From Agrobacterium vitis (GTDB lineage Bacteria; Pseudomonadota; Alphaproteobacteria; Rhizobiales; Rhizobiaceae), in the NCBI RefSeq assembly GCF_013426735.1, contig NZ_AP023272.1, forward strand, positions 2,772,501 to 2,836,500: a stretch of 64,000 nucleotides of DNA, given 5' to 3'. A program made the translations under genes and the position numbers. This document shows, in pieces, positions 47,979-56,550 of the stretch. A model generated the notes under the pieces. The model saw only the letters and a list, made by a program, of their open reading frames with translations. It was not told the DNA's origin and did not search any database. Numbering within the stretch: position 1 is the first letter of the stretch; the number at the start of each line of letters is the position of its first letter.

Positions 47979-48188
47979 ATGCCGGTCAGACTGCGCAAAT
48001 TCATCGGGACGATTCTGATCGTCGTGCTTGTCATGCTTTACGCGGTGCTGGCCACCACCATTGCCACACTGACATTGGCACAGTCGCCCTGGTGGGTACA
48101 TCTCACCTATTTCCTGCTGTCGGGCGTGGTCTGGATTCTGCCAGCCATGGCGATCATCAAATGGATGGCGGGTCCGGTTCGCAAATAA
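47979..48188 (+). CDS. DUF2842 small membrane protein
   Basis: A 69-residue protein of two membrane helices (IGTILIVVLVMLYAVLATTI and LTYFLLSGVVWILPAMAIIK) with a basic start (MPVRLRKF) and end (MAGPVRK). This matches DUF2842, a family of Rhizobiales proteins of unknown function, here next to ctaA. The ATG at 47979 was chosen because the residues upstream are not hydrophobic and vary in relatives. A role with cytochrome oxidase assembly is only suggested by the neighbour. Confidence 0.78.
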   Translation: MPVRLRKFIGTILIVVLVMLYAVLATTIATLTLAQSPWWVHLTYFLLSGVVWILPAMAIIKWMAGPVRK

Positions 48189-48261
48189 TCCGCGCATTGC
48201 ATAATCCTTAAATACAAACCGGATAAACTGGTGCTGCTTCGACAGGACCGGAGAATGCAGC

Positions 48262-49482
48262 GTGGCGATGATCGATCCGAAACGGCTGACTGAAACGGCC
48301 AGCGGTCAAACTTTTGTGGCAGATATCGTCGTGGACGTTCTGCCCGTGATGGAGCCGCTGGAGGCCGACTGGCGCTGTCTGGAGCGCAACAACCATCTGT
48401 CGCTGCATCAAGGTTACGACTGGTGCCGCGCCTGGGTGAAAACCCACGGCAACCCGCTGGCCATCCTGCATGGCAACAGCAACGGACGCAGCCTGTTCAT
48501 CCTACCGCTGGAAATCACCCGTCACGCCATGGTCCGCAAGGCCAGCTTCATCGCCACCCGCTTCACCAATATCAATACCGGCCTGTTCGACCCGGCTTTT
48601 TTCCAGCAAATCGAGCAGGACACGGCCAAACAGTTGGGAAAGCAGATTGTCCAGGCGATGACCGGGCATGCCGATCTCGTTCACCTCGGCAATATTCCAC
48701 TTTCCTGGCGTGGATTGTCTCATCCTCTGGCCAGCCTACCAGCTGTCGAACATCATAACCATGCCTTCCAATTGCCGCTTCTAGGCGACTTCGAACAGAC
48801 ACTCTCCCAGATCAACGCCAAGCGGCGGCGCAAGAAATACCGCAATCAGGTCCGCAAGCTGGAAGCAAGCGGCGGCTTTGAGCATATTATTGCGTGTGGT
48901 GAGGAGCAGAAAGCCTGGTTGCTGGATCTGTTCTTCCGGCAAAAAGCCGTCCGCTTCGAAACCCTCGGTCTGCCGGACGTGTTTCAGGAGCCGGAGACAC
49001 AGGCATTCTTCCAGTTGCTGCTGCAAAGCGAGGCAGGTGGATTGAACGTGCCACTGGAACTGCATGCACTGCGGTTGTCGGGCAGCCATCATAACGGCAA
49101 GATTGCCGCCATCGCCGGTCTTTCACGCAAGGGCGATCACGTTATCTGCCAGTTCGGCTCGATAGATGAAAGCATCGCCCCGGAGACCAGCCCAGGCGAA
49201 TTGCTGTTCTGGCTGATGATTGAACAATGCAGCGCCGAGGGGGCCGCCCTGTTCGACTTCGGCCTCGGCGACCAGATCTACAAGCGAAGCTGGTGCCCTA
49301 TGGAAACCGTGCAACACGATATTTTGCTGCCCGTGACCCCTCTGGGGCACCTCGCAGCCACAGCCGAGCGCAGCCTGATCCGCTCGAAGGCGTTCATCAA
49401 GGGGCATCCCCAACTCTATAGCGCGCTGCAAAAACTCCGCGCTCGTAGCGATGCGCAGGCACATGATCAGGGTAAGGAATGA
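48262..49482 (+). CDS. FemAB/GNAT-like (BcsL/CelD family) polysaccharide acetyltransferase-type protein
   Basis: A 406-residue protein with two GNAT-like folds, the CelD/BcsL type. The middle holds KRRRKKYRNQVRKLEASGG and the C-terminal GNAT half LLFWLMIEQCSAEGAALFDF followed by GLGDQIYKRSWCP. Such proteins acylate or otherwise modify exported polysaccharides. It is the first gene of the polysaccharide cluster. The start is GTG at 48262 with GGAG eight bases upstream; ATG at 48268 is the alternative. It ends just before an R1 repeat. Confidence 0.8.
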   Translation: MAMIDPKRLTETASGQTFVADIVVDVLPVMEPLEADWRCLERNNHLSLHQGYDWCRAWVKTHGNPLAILHGNSNGRSLFILPLEITRHAMVRKASFIATRFTNINTGLFDPAFFQQIEQDTAKQLGKQIVQAMTGHADLVHLGNIPLSWRGLSHPLASLPAVEHHNHAFQLPLLGDFEQTLSQINAKRRRKKYRNQVRKLEASGGFEHIIACGEEQKAWLLDLFFRQKAVRFETLGLPDVFQEPETQAFFQLLLQSEAGGLNVPLELHALRLSGSHHNGKIAAIAGLSRKGDHVICQFGSIDESIAPETSPGELLFWLMIEQCSAEGAALFDFGLGDQIYKRSWCPMETVQHDILLPVTPLGHLAATAERSLIRSKAFIKGHPQLYSALQKLRARSDAQAHDQGKE

Positions 49483-49496
49483 AACCTGGAACCCGT

Positions 49497-49538
49497 CAGA
49501 GAAACCCGGGTTCAACCTTTCCTAAGGCAAAGTCTAAG
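49497..49538 (+). repeat. dispersed intergenic repeat, family R1 (partial)
   Basis: CAGAGAAACCCGGGTTCAAC then CTTTCCTAAGGCAAAGTCTAAG matches the right half of the R1 copies. It fills the 51-nt gap between the GNAT-like gene and the convergent Wzz-type gene, and its TCTAAG end supplies the TAG stop (49534-49536, minus strand) of the latter. Confidence 0.6.
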
Positions 49539-51774
49539 CCACCCGCCGGTCCCCATCATCCGGTGGCACCGCATTGTCGTCGCTCATCAACACCAGGTCA
49601 CTATAGCCCACAGCTTCGAAGGCGGCCATGATCTGTGCCAATTGCTTGCGGTCCGGATTGGGTGCGGAGAGAATGACTTCATGGTCCTGGGCCTTGCACA
49701 GGCCAACGACATTATCGGCGCTGGCCGGACCGCATTCGATCAGGACCAGATCATAGACATCAGCAAGCGCTTCGACCACCATGGACAGGCGCTCGATGCC
49801 GCGCAGCGCCTGACGGATATCGCTATTGCCCTTCGGCACGATATGGGCGTTTGACAATCTGTCGGAATGGATGGTTTCGCCAAAGGTAACGTCGCCGCAG
49901 AGCAGATCGGTCACGCCGGGCAGATCGTTTCGCTCGGCCATCAGCGCTGTCGGATAGCCGGAGCCAGTCATGTCGATCAAGATCACCGTGCGTTCGGCTT
50001 TGGCCACGGCGCGTGCCAAAAGCACGGTTGCCGCTGATCCGTCATCGCCGGAAGGCGAGATGACCACCGCTTTGGAAATGCCATGCCGCGTCAGGTAACG
50101 CGCCACCGAGGCAACTGAAAACTCATGATCGGCATCGGTCGCCGCGTGATAGTGATCGCTATCAGTTTCAGCATCTGCCGGTGCGATGGGCGGAGTTTCT
50201 TTTTCGATTCGTTCGGCCGCTGCCGTCGCCGCGACAGCGGCAGCCGCCGTATCCAGTCTTGGCTTCTGCCTTGCAGGCGCTGATACCGATTCGTTAAAAG
50301 CAGGTTCACCGGTCCGACGACGAGGATATTCCTCCGCAAACCGCCCGCTGCGGTCTGGATCAACAGGGCCGACAGGCTTCAGCGCCCGGCCGCTGAACAG
50401 CTCCGCCAACATGATGACGATCACGCTCAACACCAGAGCCGCCATGGCGGCCACCAAGGTGATCGGCAGAACCTTAGGGAAATTCGGTTCACTCGGCTCG
50501 GACGCACGGGAAATCACCCTGGCATCAGCAGGGCTGGCATTGCTATCCAGCCGGCTGGTGGCTTCGCGGTAGCGGGCAAGATAGGTTTCCAGCAATTGCC
50601 GCTGGGCGCTCGCTTCCCGCTCCAACGCGGCAAGCCCAACCTGGCTGTCCCCGGCCTTGGCACTTTGTGCCTTAAGGGTGGTCAGCTGCCGGTCAAGCTC
50701 CGCTTCACGCATCCGAGCGACATTGGCCTCGGTTTCCAGGCTGGAAACGACTTTTCTGGTCTCTTCGGCCAGTTGCTGGCGCAGATTTGCCAATTGTGCC
50801 CGCAGCGCCTTGATGCGCGGATGGCCGTCTAGAAGACTGGTGGAGAGGTCGGAAATCTGCGCCTGCACGGCGGCCTCCGCCTGTTTCAATTGTTGCACGG
50901 CGGGAGAGGCCATGACGATATCGAGATTGTCGGTCGATCGCCCGGCCTTCAGCGACGCCTTGGCGTTTTCGGCCCGTGCCTGCGCACTGGCCCGGTCGGT
51001 GCGCACCCGCGCCAATTCCGTGGATATATCATTGAGCTGCTTGGAGGCGAATGTACCGCCCTCGCCGGTCGATAGCAGATCGGCGCTGCGGCGATAATCC
51101 GCAACTTTCTTTTCGGCGTCGGAAACCTTCTGACGTAGATTGGAAATTTCCGGCTCCAGCCAGCGGGCCGCGTCCTCATTGCTATCAAGCTTGGCACCGC
51201 TCTGAATTGCCAGATAGACCTTGACCATTTCATTGGGAATGGCGGCGGCGAGCCGTGCATCCTTGGAGGAAAACTCGATGCCGATAACCCGCGACTTCTC
51301 CACCTGATAGACCTGGAGTTTTTCCAGGAAGGTGCGGATCACCCGGTCTTCGGGCGCCAGATCGAGCGGGTTCTTTTTCAGATGCAGCATCACCATCAGA
51401 TCCGACAGGGCGGATGGATGCAGATCAGGATCGAATTCGGTCAATTCGTAGAGCTTGAGATCCCTCACCACCTGGCGGATCAGATCCACCGAGCGGAACA
51501 ATTGCACCTGACTGGCAATATTCAGCTCGTCCAGCACCGGTTCTGAGGCCGCCGATTTGGCGTTTTCCGCATCGTAATTGGGCGCGCGTGGCTCGATCAG
51601 CACCGTGGTTTCGGCGCGGTAGGTTGGACGGATCATGCTGGCCCCGGCGAAGGCAACGCCCGCGGCCAGGCAGGTGATGAGCAACACCCTGCCCTTTCGC
51701 TGCCAGACGGCGCGAAACAGCTGCAAGAGATCGATATCCACGTCCTGATGGGCGGCGACCGGCTGACCCGACAT
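49534..51774 (-). CDS. Wzz/Wzc-type polysaccharide co-polymerase with degenerate BY-kinase domain
   Basis: The 746-residue inner-membrane protein has a cytoplasmic N-terminus, helix 1 (about 33-52), a large periplasmic Wzz/coiled-coil region (ALEREASAQRQLLETYLARY) and helix 2 (about 428-456). The cytoplasmic domain resembles the tyrosine kinase of GumC/ExoP proteins but Walker A reads SPSGDDGSAATVLLARA without the usual GK[ST], Walker A' is VILIDMTG and Walker B is LVLIECGP. No C-terminal Tyr cluster is present. It should control chain length and export with Wza but probably does not phosphorylate itself. It is divergent from wza. Confidence 0.9.
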   Translation of the reverse strand: MSGQPVAAHQDVDIDLLQLFRAVWQRKGRVLLITCLAAGVAFAGASMIRPTYRAETTVLIEPRAPNYDAENAKSAASEPVLDELNIASQVQLFRSVDLIRQVVRDLKLYELTEFDPDLHPSALSDLMVMLHLKKNPLDLAPEDRVIRTFLEKLQVYQVEKSRVIGIEFSSKDARLAAAIPNEMVKVYLAIQSGAKLDSNEDAARWLEPEISNLRQKVSDAEKKVADYRRSADLLSTGEGGTFASKQLNDISTELARVRTDRASAQARAENAKASLKAGRSTDNLDIVMASPAVQQLKQAEAAVQAQISDLSTSLLDGHPRIKALRAQLANLRQQLAEETRKVVSSLETEANVARMREAELDRQLTTLKAQSAKAGDSQVGLAALEREASAQRQLLETYLARYREATSRLDSNASPADARVISRASEPSEPNFPKVLPITLVAAMAALVLSVIVIMLAELFSGRALKPVGPVDPDRSGRFAEEYPRRRTGEPAFNESVSAPARQKPRLDTAAAAVAATAAAERIEKETPPIAPADAETDSDHYHAATDADHEFSVASVARYLTRHGISKAVVISPSGDDGSAATVLLARAVAKAERTVILIDMTGSGYPTALMAERNDLPGVTDLLCGDVTFGETIHSDRLSNAHIVPKGNSDIRQALRGIERLSMVVEALADVYDLVLIECGPASADNVVGLCKAQDHEVILSAPNPDRKQLAQIMAAFEAVGYSDLVLMSDDNAVPPDDGDRRVA

Positions 51775-51951
51775 TCCATCCCTCCTTCAAATCTGTCCGG
51801 AGCGTAAACGAACATAGTAACTCAAGCGTTAACCGTCTGTGCTCATTACGGTCATTGCGAGATAAACTAGCCGGACTTGCGCTGCGATCTTTACACTCCC
51901 TTAACCATACTGGCCGATAAGAACATGATTATCTTCTATGGGAGCGTGCGC

Positions 51952-52521
51952 ATGGTCACCGCCAAACAGATCTTGCTGGCTGTTGCCGTCACCCTGCTGG
52001 CGGTGCTGTCCAGCTGCGCCACCTATAAGCCAGCTTCGAAAGTCTTCCAGGAAGCGACGATCCAGCCCTACCGGCTGGATAGCGGCGACCGGTTGCGCAT
52101 TACCGTGTTCGATCAGGCCAATCTAAGCAATACCTATACCGTCGATCAGGCCGGTTATATCGCCTTTCCGCTGATCGGTCAGGTCGCGGCGCGCGGCACC
52201 ACCATGCCGCAGCTGGAAGGCACCATTGCCCAGCGGCTACGCAAGGGCTATCTGCGCGATCCCGACGTCAGCATCGAGATTGATCGCTACCGCTCGATCT
52301 TTGTCATGGGCGAAGTCGGCCAGCCGGGGCAATATTCCTATGTACCGGGCATGACGGTGCAAAATGCCATCGCCGTTGCTGGCGGGTTCACCAGCCGCGC
52401 CAACGAGCGCGACGTGGATGTCACCCGCAAGGTCAATGGCACCATCGCCACCGGCCGGGTGCCGATCACCGATCCGATCATTGCCGGTGACACGGTTTAT
52501 GTGCGCGAACGGCTGTTCTGA
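51952..52521 (+). CDS. Wza-type outer-membrane polysaccharide export lipoprotein
   Basis: The 189-residue protein starts with a lipoprotein signal (MVTAKQILLAVAVTLLAVLS then SC, acylated Cys22). The Poly_export domain follows (YRLDSGDRLRITVFDQANLS, then YTVDQAGYIAFPLIGQVAAR) and one SLBB domain (VMGEVGQPGQYSYVPGMTVQ, AVAGGFT). It is shorter than E. coli Wza (379), with one SLBB domain and no C-terminal amphipathic helix, as in many rhizobial forms. GGGAG precedes the ATG at 51952. Its stop overlaps the next start as TGATG. Confidence 0.92.
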   Translation: MVTAKQILLAVAVTLLAVLSSCATYKPASKVFQEATIQPYRLDSGDRLRITVFDQANLSNTYTVDQAGYIAFPLIGQVAARGTTMPQLEGTIAQRLRKGYLRDPDVSIEIDRYRSIFVMGEVGQPGQYSYVPGMTVQNAIAVAGGFTSRANERDVDVTRKVNGTIATGRVPITDPIIAGDTVYVRERLF

Positions 52522-53657
52522 TGCCGGATGAAGACGGGCTGCGGATCATTCATTGCTTCCGCTCGCCAATTGGCGGCATTTTCCGGCATGTGCGCGATCT
52601 CGTTGAGAATCATGACGCGCTTGGCCATTCTGTCGGCATCATCTGCGACAGCAGCACGGGTGGCGCCCATGAGGACGCCCTGTTTGCGGAATTGCAGCCC
52701 CGCCTGAAACTCGGTCTTATTCGCCAGCCGATCCGGCGTGCCATTGGATTTGACGATATCAGCGCGGTGCGCTCCTGCTACCGGCATATAAAGAGCCTGA
52801 AACCCGACGTGCTGCATGGTCACGGCGCCAAGGGCGGCGCGCTCGCCCGCATTATTGGCACGGCCCTTCGCATGCAGGGATCCAAGGTTGTCCGCCTCTA
52901 TTCACCGCATGGCGGCAGCCTGCATTATCGCCGCAACAGGCCAGTTGGCAGACTGATCTTTGCTCTGGAAAAGCTACTGGAACGCCAGACCGAAGCCATC
53001 GCCTTTGTCTGCGGCTTCGAGCAATGGTCCTACGGGCAAAAGGTGGGAAAACCGAGCTGCGACTCCCGGCTGATTTTGAATGGGATCAGCGAAAGCGAAT
53101 TTCGACCTGTGCCACTCCGTGACAAAGCGGTGGATTTCGTCTTCATCGGCATGTTGCGGGATCTGAAAGGCCCTGATGTCTTCATCAACGCCGTGCTGGA
53201 GGCTGAAAGGCTGCTGGGTCGCCCGCTGACCGCCGCGGTCATCGGTGACGGCCCGGACCGTGACAGATACGAGCAGCAGATCCACCAGCGCGGCCTTGGC
53301 CTTCGCATGCAATTGCTGCCCGCCATGCGGGTCTCGGAAGCCTTTACCTTCAGCAATATTGTCGTCGTCCCCTCCAGGGCCGAATCCATGCCCTATATCG
53401 TGCTGGAGGCGATCGCCGCCGGAAAATCGGTGATTGCCAGCGCCGTTGGCGGCATTCCGGAGGCGCTCGGCAAAACCAGCGCCGCACTTGTTGCGCCCGA
53501 CAATGTCGAGGAACTGGCCGCGACCATGGTGCAGGCCCTGACCCAGCCGGACTGGAAACAGGTTGTCATGCCGGACCCAACGCTCTTCCATGCGCGATTT
53601 TCAGCCTCTGCCATGGCCGCGCAAATGCTGGCGCTCTACCGCGATCATTCGGTTTGA
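52521..53657 (+). CDS. glycosyltransferase, GT4 family
   Basis: A 378-residue GT-B enzyme. The N-terminal part has HCFRSPIGGIFRHVRDL and DVLHGHGAKGGALARI; the C-terminal donor domain has DFVFIGMLRDLKGPDVFINA, AVIGDGPDRDRY and the E-x7-E motif in PSRAESMPYIVLEAIAAGKS. It should add a sugar from a nucleotide-sugar donor to the lipid-linked repeat unit. It starts inside the wza stop (TGATG), so the two are coupled. Confidence 0.9.
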   Translation: MPDEDGLRIIHCFRSPIGGIFRHVRDLVENHDALGHSVGIICDSSTGGAHEDALFAELQPRLKLGLIRQPIRRAIGFDDISAVRSCYRHIKSLKPDVLHGHGAKGGALARIIGTALRMQGSKVVRLYSPHGGSLHYRRNRPVGRLIFALEKLLERQTEAIAFVCGFEQWSYGQKVGKPSCDSRLILNGISESEFRPVPLRDKAVDFVFIGMLRDLKGPDVFINAVLEAERLLGRPLTAAVIGDGPDRDRYEQQIHQRGLGLRMQLLPAMRVSEAFTFSNIVVVPSRAESMPYIVLEAIAAGKSVIASAVGGIPEALGKTSAALVAPDNVEELAATMVQALTQPDWKQVVMPDPTLFHARFSASAMAAQMLALYRDHSV

Positions 53658-53757
53658 CAGCCGCCACGACCTGCATCATCGTGGGACGGGTCCTGCCAAA
53701 GCTAAAGATTTTTTAGCACATTTGCGGTAATCCAACATTGCAAAATGAATTGCCGCG

Positions 53758-55308
53758 ATGAGGACGCTAGAGACTTTGGATGTAGCAAAGCTCCGTCAAA
53801 AACTGAAGGAAGAGGCTGAACAGACCCGCGCAAGCGGCTCTTCATCGTCTCCAACGGTCGAATTGTCGCCACTCGCCAGCCGGGTGGCGGAGCAATTACG
53901 CCGTGCCAATCGCTCGCCAAGCATCATGCTCGGGCAGTTCGGCCTGCTGGAATTTTCCTGGCTGATCGCCACCAGCCTGATTTCCGGCTGGCTGACGATG
54001 GACGGACCGATTGACACTGTCCTGCACATTGGTGCCTTTGGCGCACTTGGTGCGGTGGTTTTTATCCTGTTCACGCAATTTGCCGATGGCTACCAGATAT
54101 ACACACTCCGCCGTCCGTTCCGCTCGGTGAAACGGGCCCTGACCAGCTGGTGTTTGGTTGTCGCCTTGATGGTCGGCATCCATTTCGCCTGGAATGCCCA
54201 GCTGTTTAGCGCCAGCTGGCTGGCGATCTGGGCAGCACTCTCCGCACTGTTTCTCCTGCTGGAACGCTATGGCATGGCATTGGCCATTCGCAGCTGGACC
54301 CGCAACGGCATCATCGAGCGACGCGCCGTGGTGGTCGGCGGAGGGGAGCCTGCCAAACAGTTGATCCGCACGTTGGAAAGCCAGCAGGATAACGATATCC
54401 GTATCTGCGGTATTTTTGATGATCGTCAAGGCGACCGATCCCCTAACATCGTCGCGGGCTATCCCAAGCTCGGCACCGTTGCCGAACTGGTGGCTTTTGC
54501 GCGCGAAACACGGATCGACATGCTGATCATCGCCCTGCCGATCAGCGCAGAAGCACGTATTCTGGAATTGCTGAAACTACTTTGGGTCCTGCCGGTGGAT
54601 ATTCGGCTGGCGGCCCATTCCAACAGCCTGAGATTCAGGCCCCGCGCCTATTCCCATGTCGGCGACCTGCCGATGCTGGATCTGGTCGACAAGCCGATCC
54701 GTGACTGGGACCAGGTTGCCAAACGTGCCTTCGACATCATTTTCAGTCTGGCGGCACTCGCCGTCTTCTGGCCGGTCATGGTTCTGGCTGCCATCGCCAT
54801 CAAATCCACGTCGAAAGGGCCGGTTCTGTTCGTGCAGAAGCGCCACGGTTTCAACAATGAGGTCATCAACGTCCTGAAATTCCGCTCGATGTATACGGAA
54901 ATGAGCGATCCGACCGCCAAACTGGCCGTCACCAAGAACGATCCGCGTGTGACGCCCGTCGGCCGCTGGCTGCGCAAATCGTCGATGGATGAATTGCCGC
55001 AATTGTTCAATGTATTGCGCGGCGATCTTTCGCTGGTCGGGCCGCGCCCGCATGCGGTCATGGCTCAAACCCGCAACCGCCATTACAGCGAAATCGTCGA
55101 GAGCTATTTCGCCCGCCACCGGGTCAAGCCCGGTGTCACCGGCTGGGCGCAGATCAAGGGATGGCGTGGTGAAATCGACACCGACGACAAGATCAAGGGC
55201 AGAACCGCCCATGACCTCTACTATATCGAAAACTGGTCGCTGCTGTTTGACCTGAAAATCCTGTTGATGACGCCGATCAGCCTGTTCAACACGGAAAATG
55301 CTTATTGA
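53758..55308 (+). CDS. polyprenyl-phosphate hexose-1-phosphate transferase (WcaJ/ExoY-like)
   Basis: The 516-residue initiating enzyme of repeat-unit synthesis moves hexose-1-phosphate onto undecaprenyl phosphate. It has about four N-terminal helices (60-170), a CoA-binding-like Rossmann domain (VVVGGGEPAKQLIRTLESQQ), then the C-terminal Bac_transf domain: KRAFDIIFSLAALAVFWPVM, GPVLFVQKRHGFNN, KSSMDELPQLFNVLRGDLSL, VGPRPHA and GVTGWAQI. The initiating role fits the following polymerase and glycosyltransferases. Its last codons overlap the next gene (TTGA). Confidence 0.93.
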   Translation: MRTLETLDVAKLRQKLKEEAEQTRASGSSSSPTVELSPLASRVAEQLRRANRSPSIMLGQFGLLEFSWLIATSLISGWLTMDGPIDTVLHIGAFGALGAVVFILFTQFADGYQIYTLRRPFRSVKRALTSWCLVVALMVGIHFAWNAQLFSASWLAIWAALSALFLLLERYGMALAIRSWTRNGIIERRAVVVGGGEPAKQLIRTLESQQDNDIRICGIFDDRQGDRSPNIVAGYPKLGTVAELVAFARETRIDMLIIALPISAEARILELLKLLWVLPVDIRLAAHSNSLRFRPRAYSHVGDLPMLDLVDKPIRDWDQVAKRAFDIIFSLAALAVFWPVMVLAAIAIKSTSKGPVLFVQKRHGFNNEVINVLKFRSMYTEMSDPTAKLAVTKNDPRVTPVGRWLRKSSMDELPQLFNVLRGDLSLVGPRPHAVMAQTRNRHYSEIVESYFARHRVKPGVTGWAQIKGWRGEIDTDDKIKGRTAHDLYYIENWSLLFDLKILLMTPISLFNTENAY

Positions 55309-56531
55309 GCGCGGTCAGCCACCATAGCAGCCCGCCGTTTCGGCCAGGCTTTGCAGCCATAACCCTGACGGGATCGGCGCTGGTCGGTTTTGGCGTCTTT
55401 CTGCTCGGCTTCGTGTTCATGGAGCCAGCCCCTTACGAATTGTTCATGGCGGCGCAGATTCCCCTGTGGTTCCTGCTCGGTCTGAAAATTTCCCGCAGCG
55501 TCGCACCGCTTCTGGCGCTGATGCTCACCTTCAATGTCGGCGGCATGATCTCGCTGACAACAATGACGGACCTCAATGAAGGCCCCCTCTATGTTGCCGT
55601 CTCGACCTTCCTGGCCGTGACCTCGGTGTTTTATGCGGCCATCGTCGAGGAGCGGCATGAACGGCTGCGGTTGATTTTCAATGCCTGGGTTCTTGCCGCA
55701 GTCACCACGTCCCTTCTGGGCATCCTGGGCTATTTCCACGCTTTCCCCGGCGCCGAGATGTTTACGCGCTATGACCGGGCCATGGGGGCTTTTCAGGACC
55801 CCAATGTGTTTGGTCCGTTTCTGATCGCTCCGTCGCTCTATCTCATCCATGGGCTTTTGACTGGCCGGCTGCTGGACGCACCGTGGAAGATCCTTTGCTT
55901 GCTGATCCTCGCACTTGGCGTGTTCCTGTCGTTTTCACGGGCGGCCTGGGCGCTTTTTCTGTTTAGCGCCATTGCCATGGTGCTGATCCTGCTGATCAAG
56001 GAGCGCAGCAGTGCCTTCCGCCTGAAGATTGTGCTGCTGGCACTGACGGCAGCCATCGCCCTCATTGTGGCGCTGACCGTCGCTCTGCAATTCCAGCAGG
56101 TGCGCGACCTGTTTTCCAGCCGCACCCAGCTTGTGCAGGACTATGATGGTGGCCATCTCGGTCGCTTCGAGCGTCACAAGATCGGCTTTCTGATGTCGAT
56201 GGAAAAGCCACTCGGGATCGGGCCGATGGTGTTCAGCAAGATCTTTCCAGAGGATGAGCACAATATCTGGCTGAAAACCCTGACATCCTATGGGTGGCTC
56301 GGCTTTGTCTGTTTTATCACCATGCTGGTTTGGAGCATTTGCTTCGGCTTCAAATGTCTGCTCTATGACCGCCCTTGGCAACCCTATCTGATGATTGCCT
56401 GGATCGTGCTGATCGGCCACGCCCTGATCGGCAATGTCATCGATATCGATCACTGGCGACATGTGTACCTGCTGTTCGGAATACTTTGGGGATGCAGAGC
56501 ACTGGAAATCAATTGGCAAAGACACAGATGA
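55305..56531 (+). CDS. O-antigen polymerase/ligase-like (Wzy) protein
   Basis: A 408-residue membrane protein with about 10 helices. The long periplasmic loop of Wzy/WaaL-type proteins is seen near GGHLGRFERHKIGFLMSMEK followed by PLGIGPMVFSK and EDEHNIWLKTLTSYGWLGFV, the usual H..NxxL region of polymerases. It should join repeat units in the periplasm. The start is TTG at 55305 overlapping the stop of the previous gene (TTGA); no ATG lies near. Confidence 0.87.
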   Translation: MSAVSHHSSPPFRPGFAAITLTGSALVGFGVFLLGFVFMEPAPYELFMAAQIPLWFLLGLKISRSVAPLLALMLTFNVGGMISLTTMTDLNEGPLYVAVSTFLAVTSVFYAAIVEERHERLRLIFNAWVLAAVTTSLLGILGYFHAFPGAEMFTRYDRAMGAFQDPNVFGPFLIAPSLYLIHGLLTGRLLDAPWKILCLLILALGVFLSFSRAAWALFLFSAIAMVLILLIKERSSAFRLKIVLLALTAAIALIVALTVALQFQQVRDLFSSRTQLVQDYDGGHLGRFERHKIGFLMSMEKPLGIGPMVFSKIFPEDEHNIWLKTLTSYGWLGFVCFITMLVWSICFGFKCLLYDRPWQPYLMIAWIVLIGHALIGNVIDIDHWRHVYLLFGILWGCRALEINWQRHR

Positions 56532-56550
56532 ACATCGGGGGGAGCGTTTG

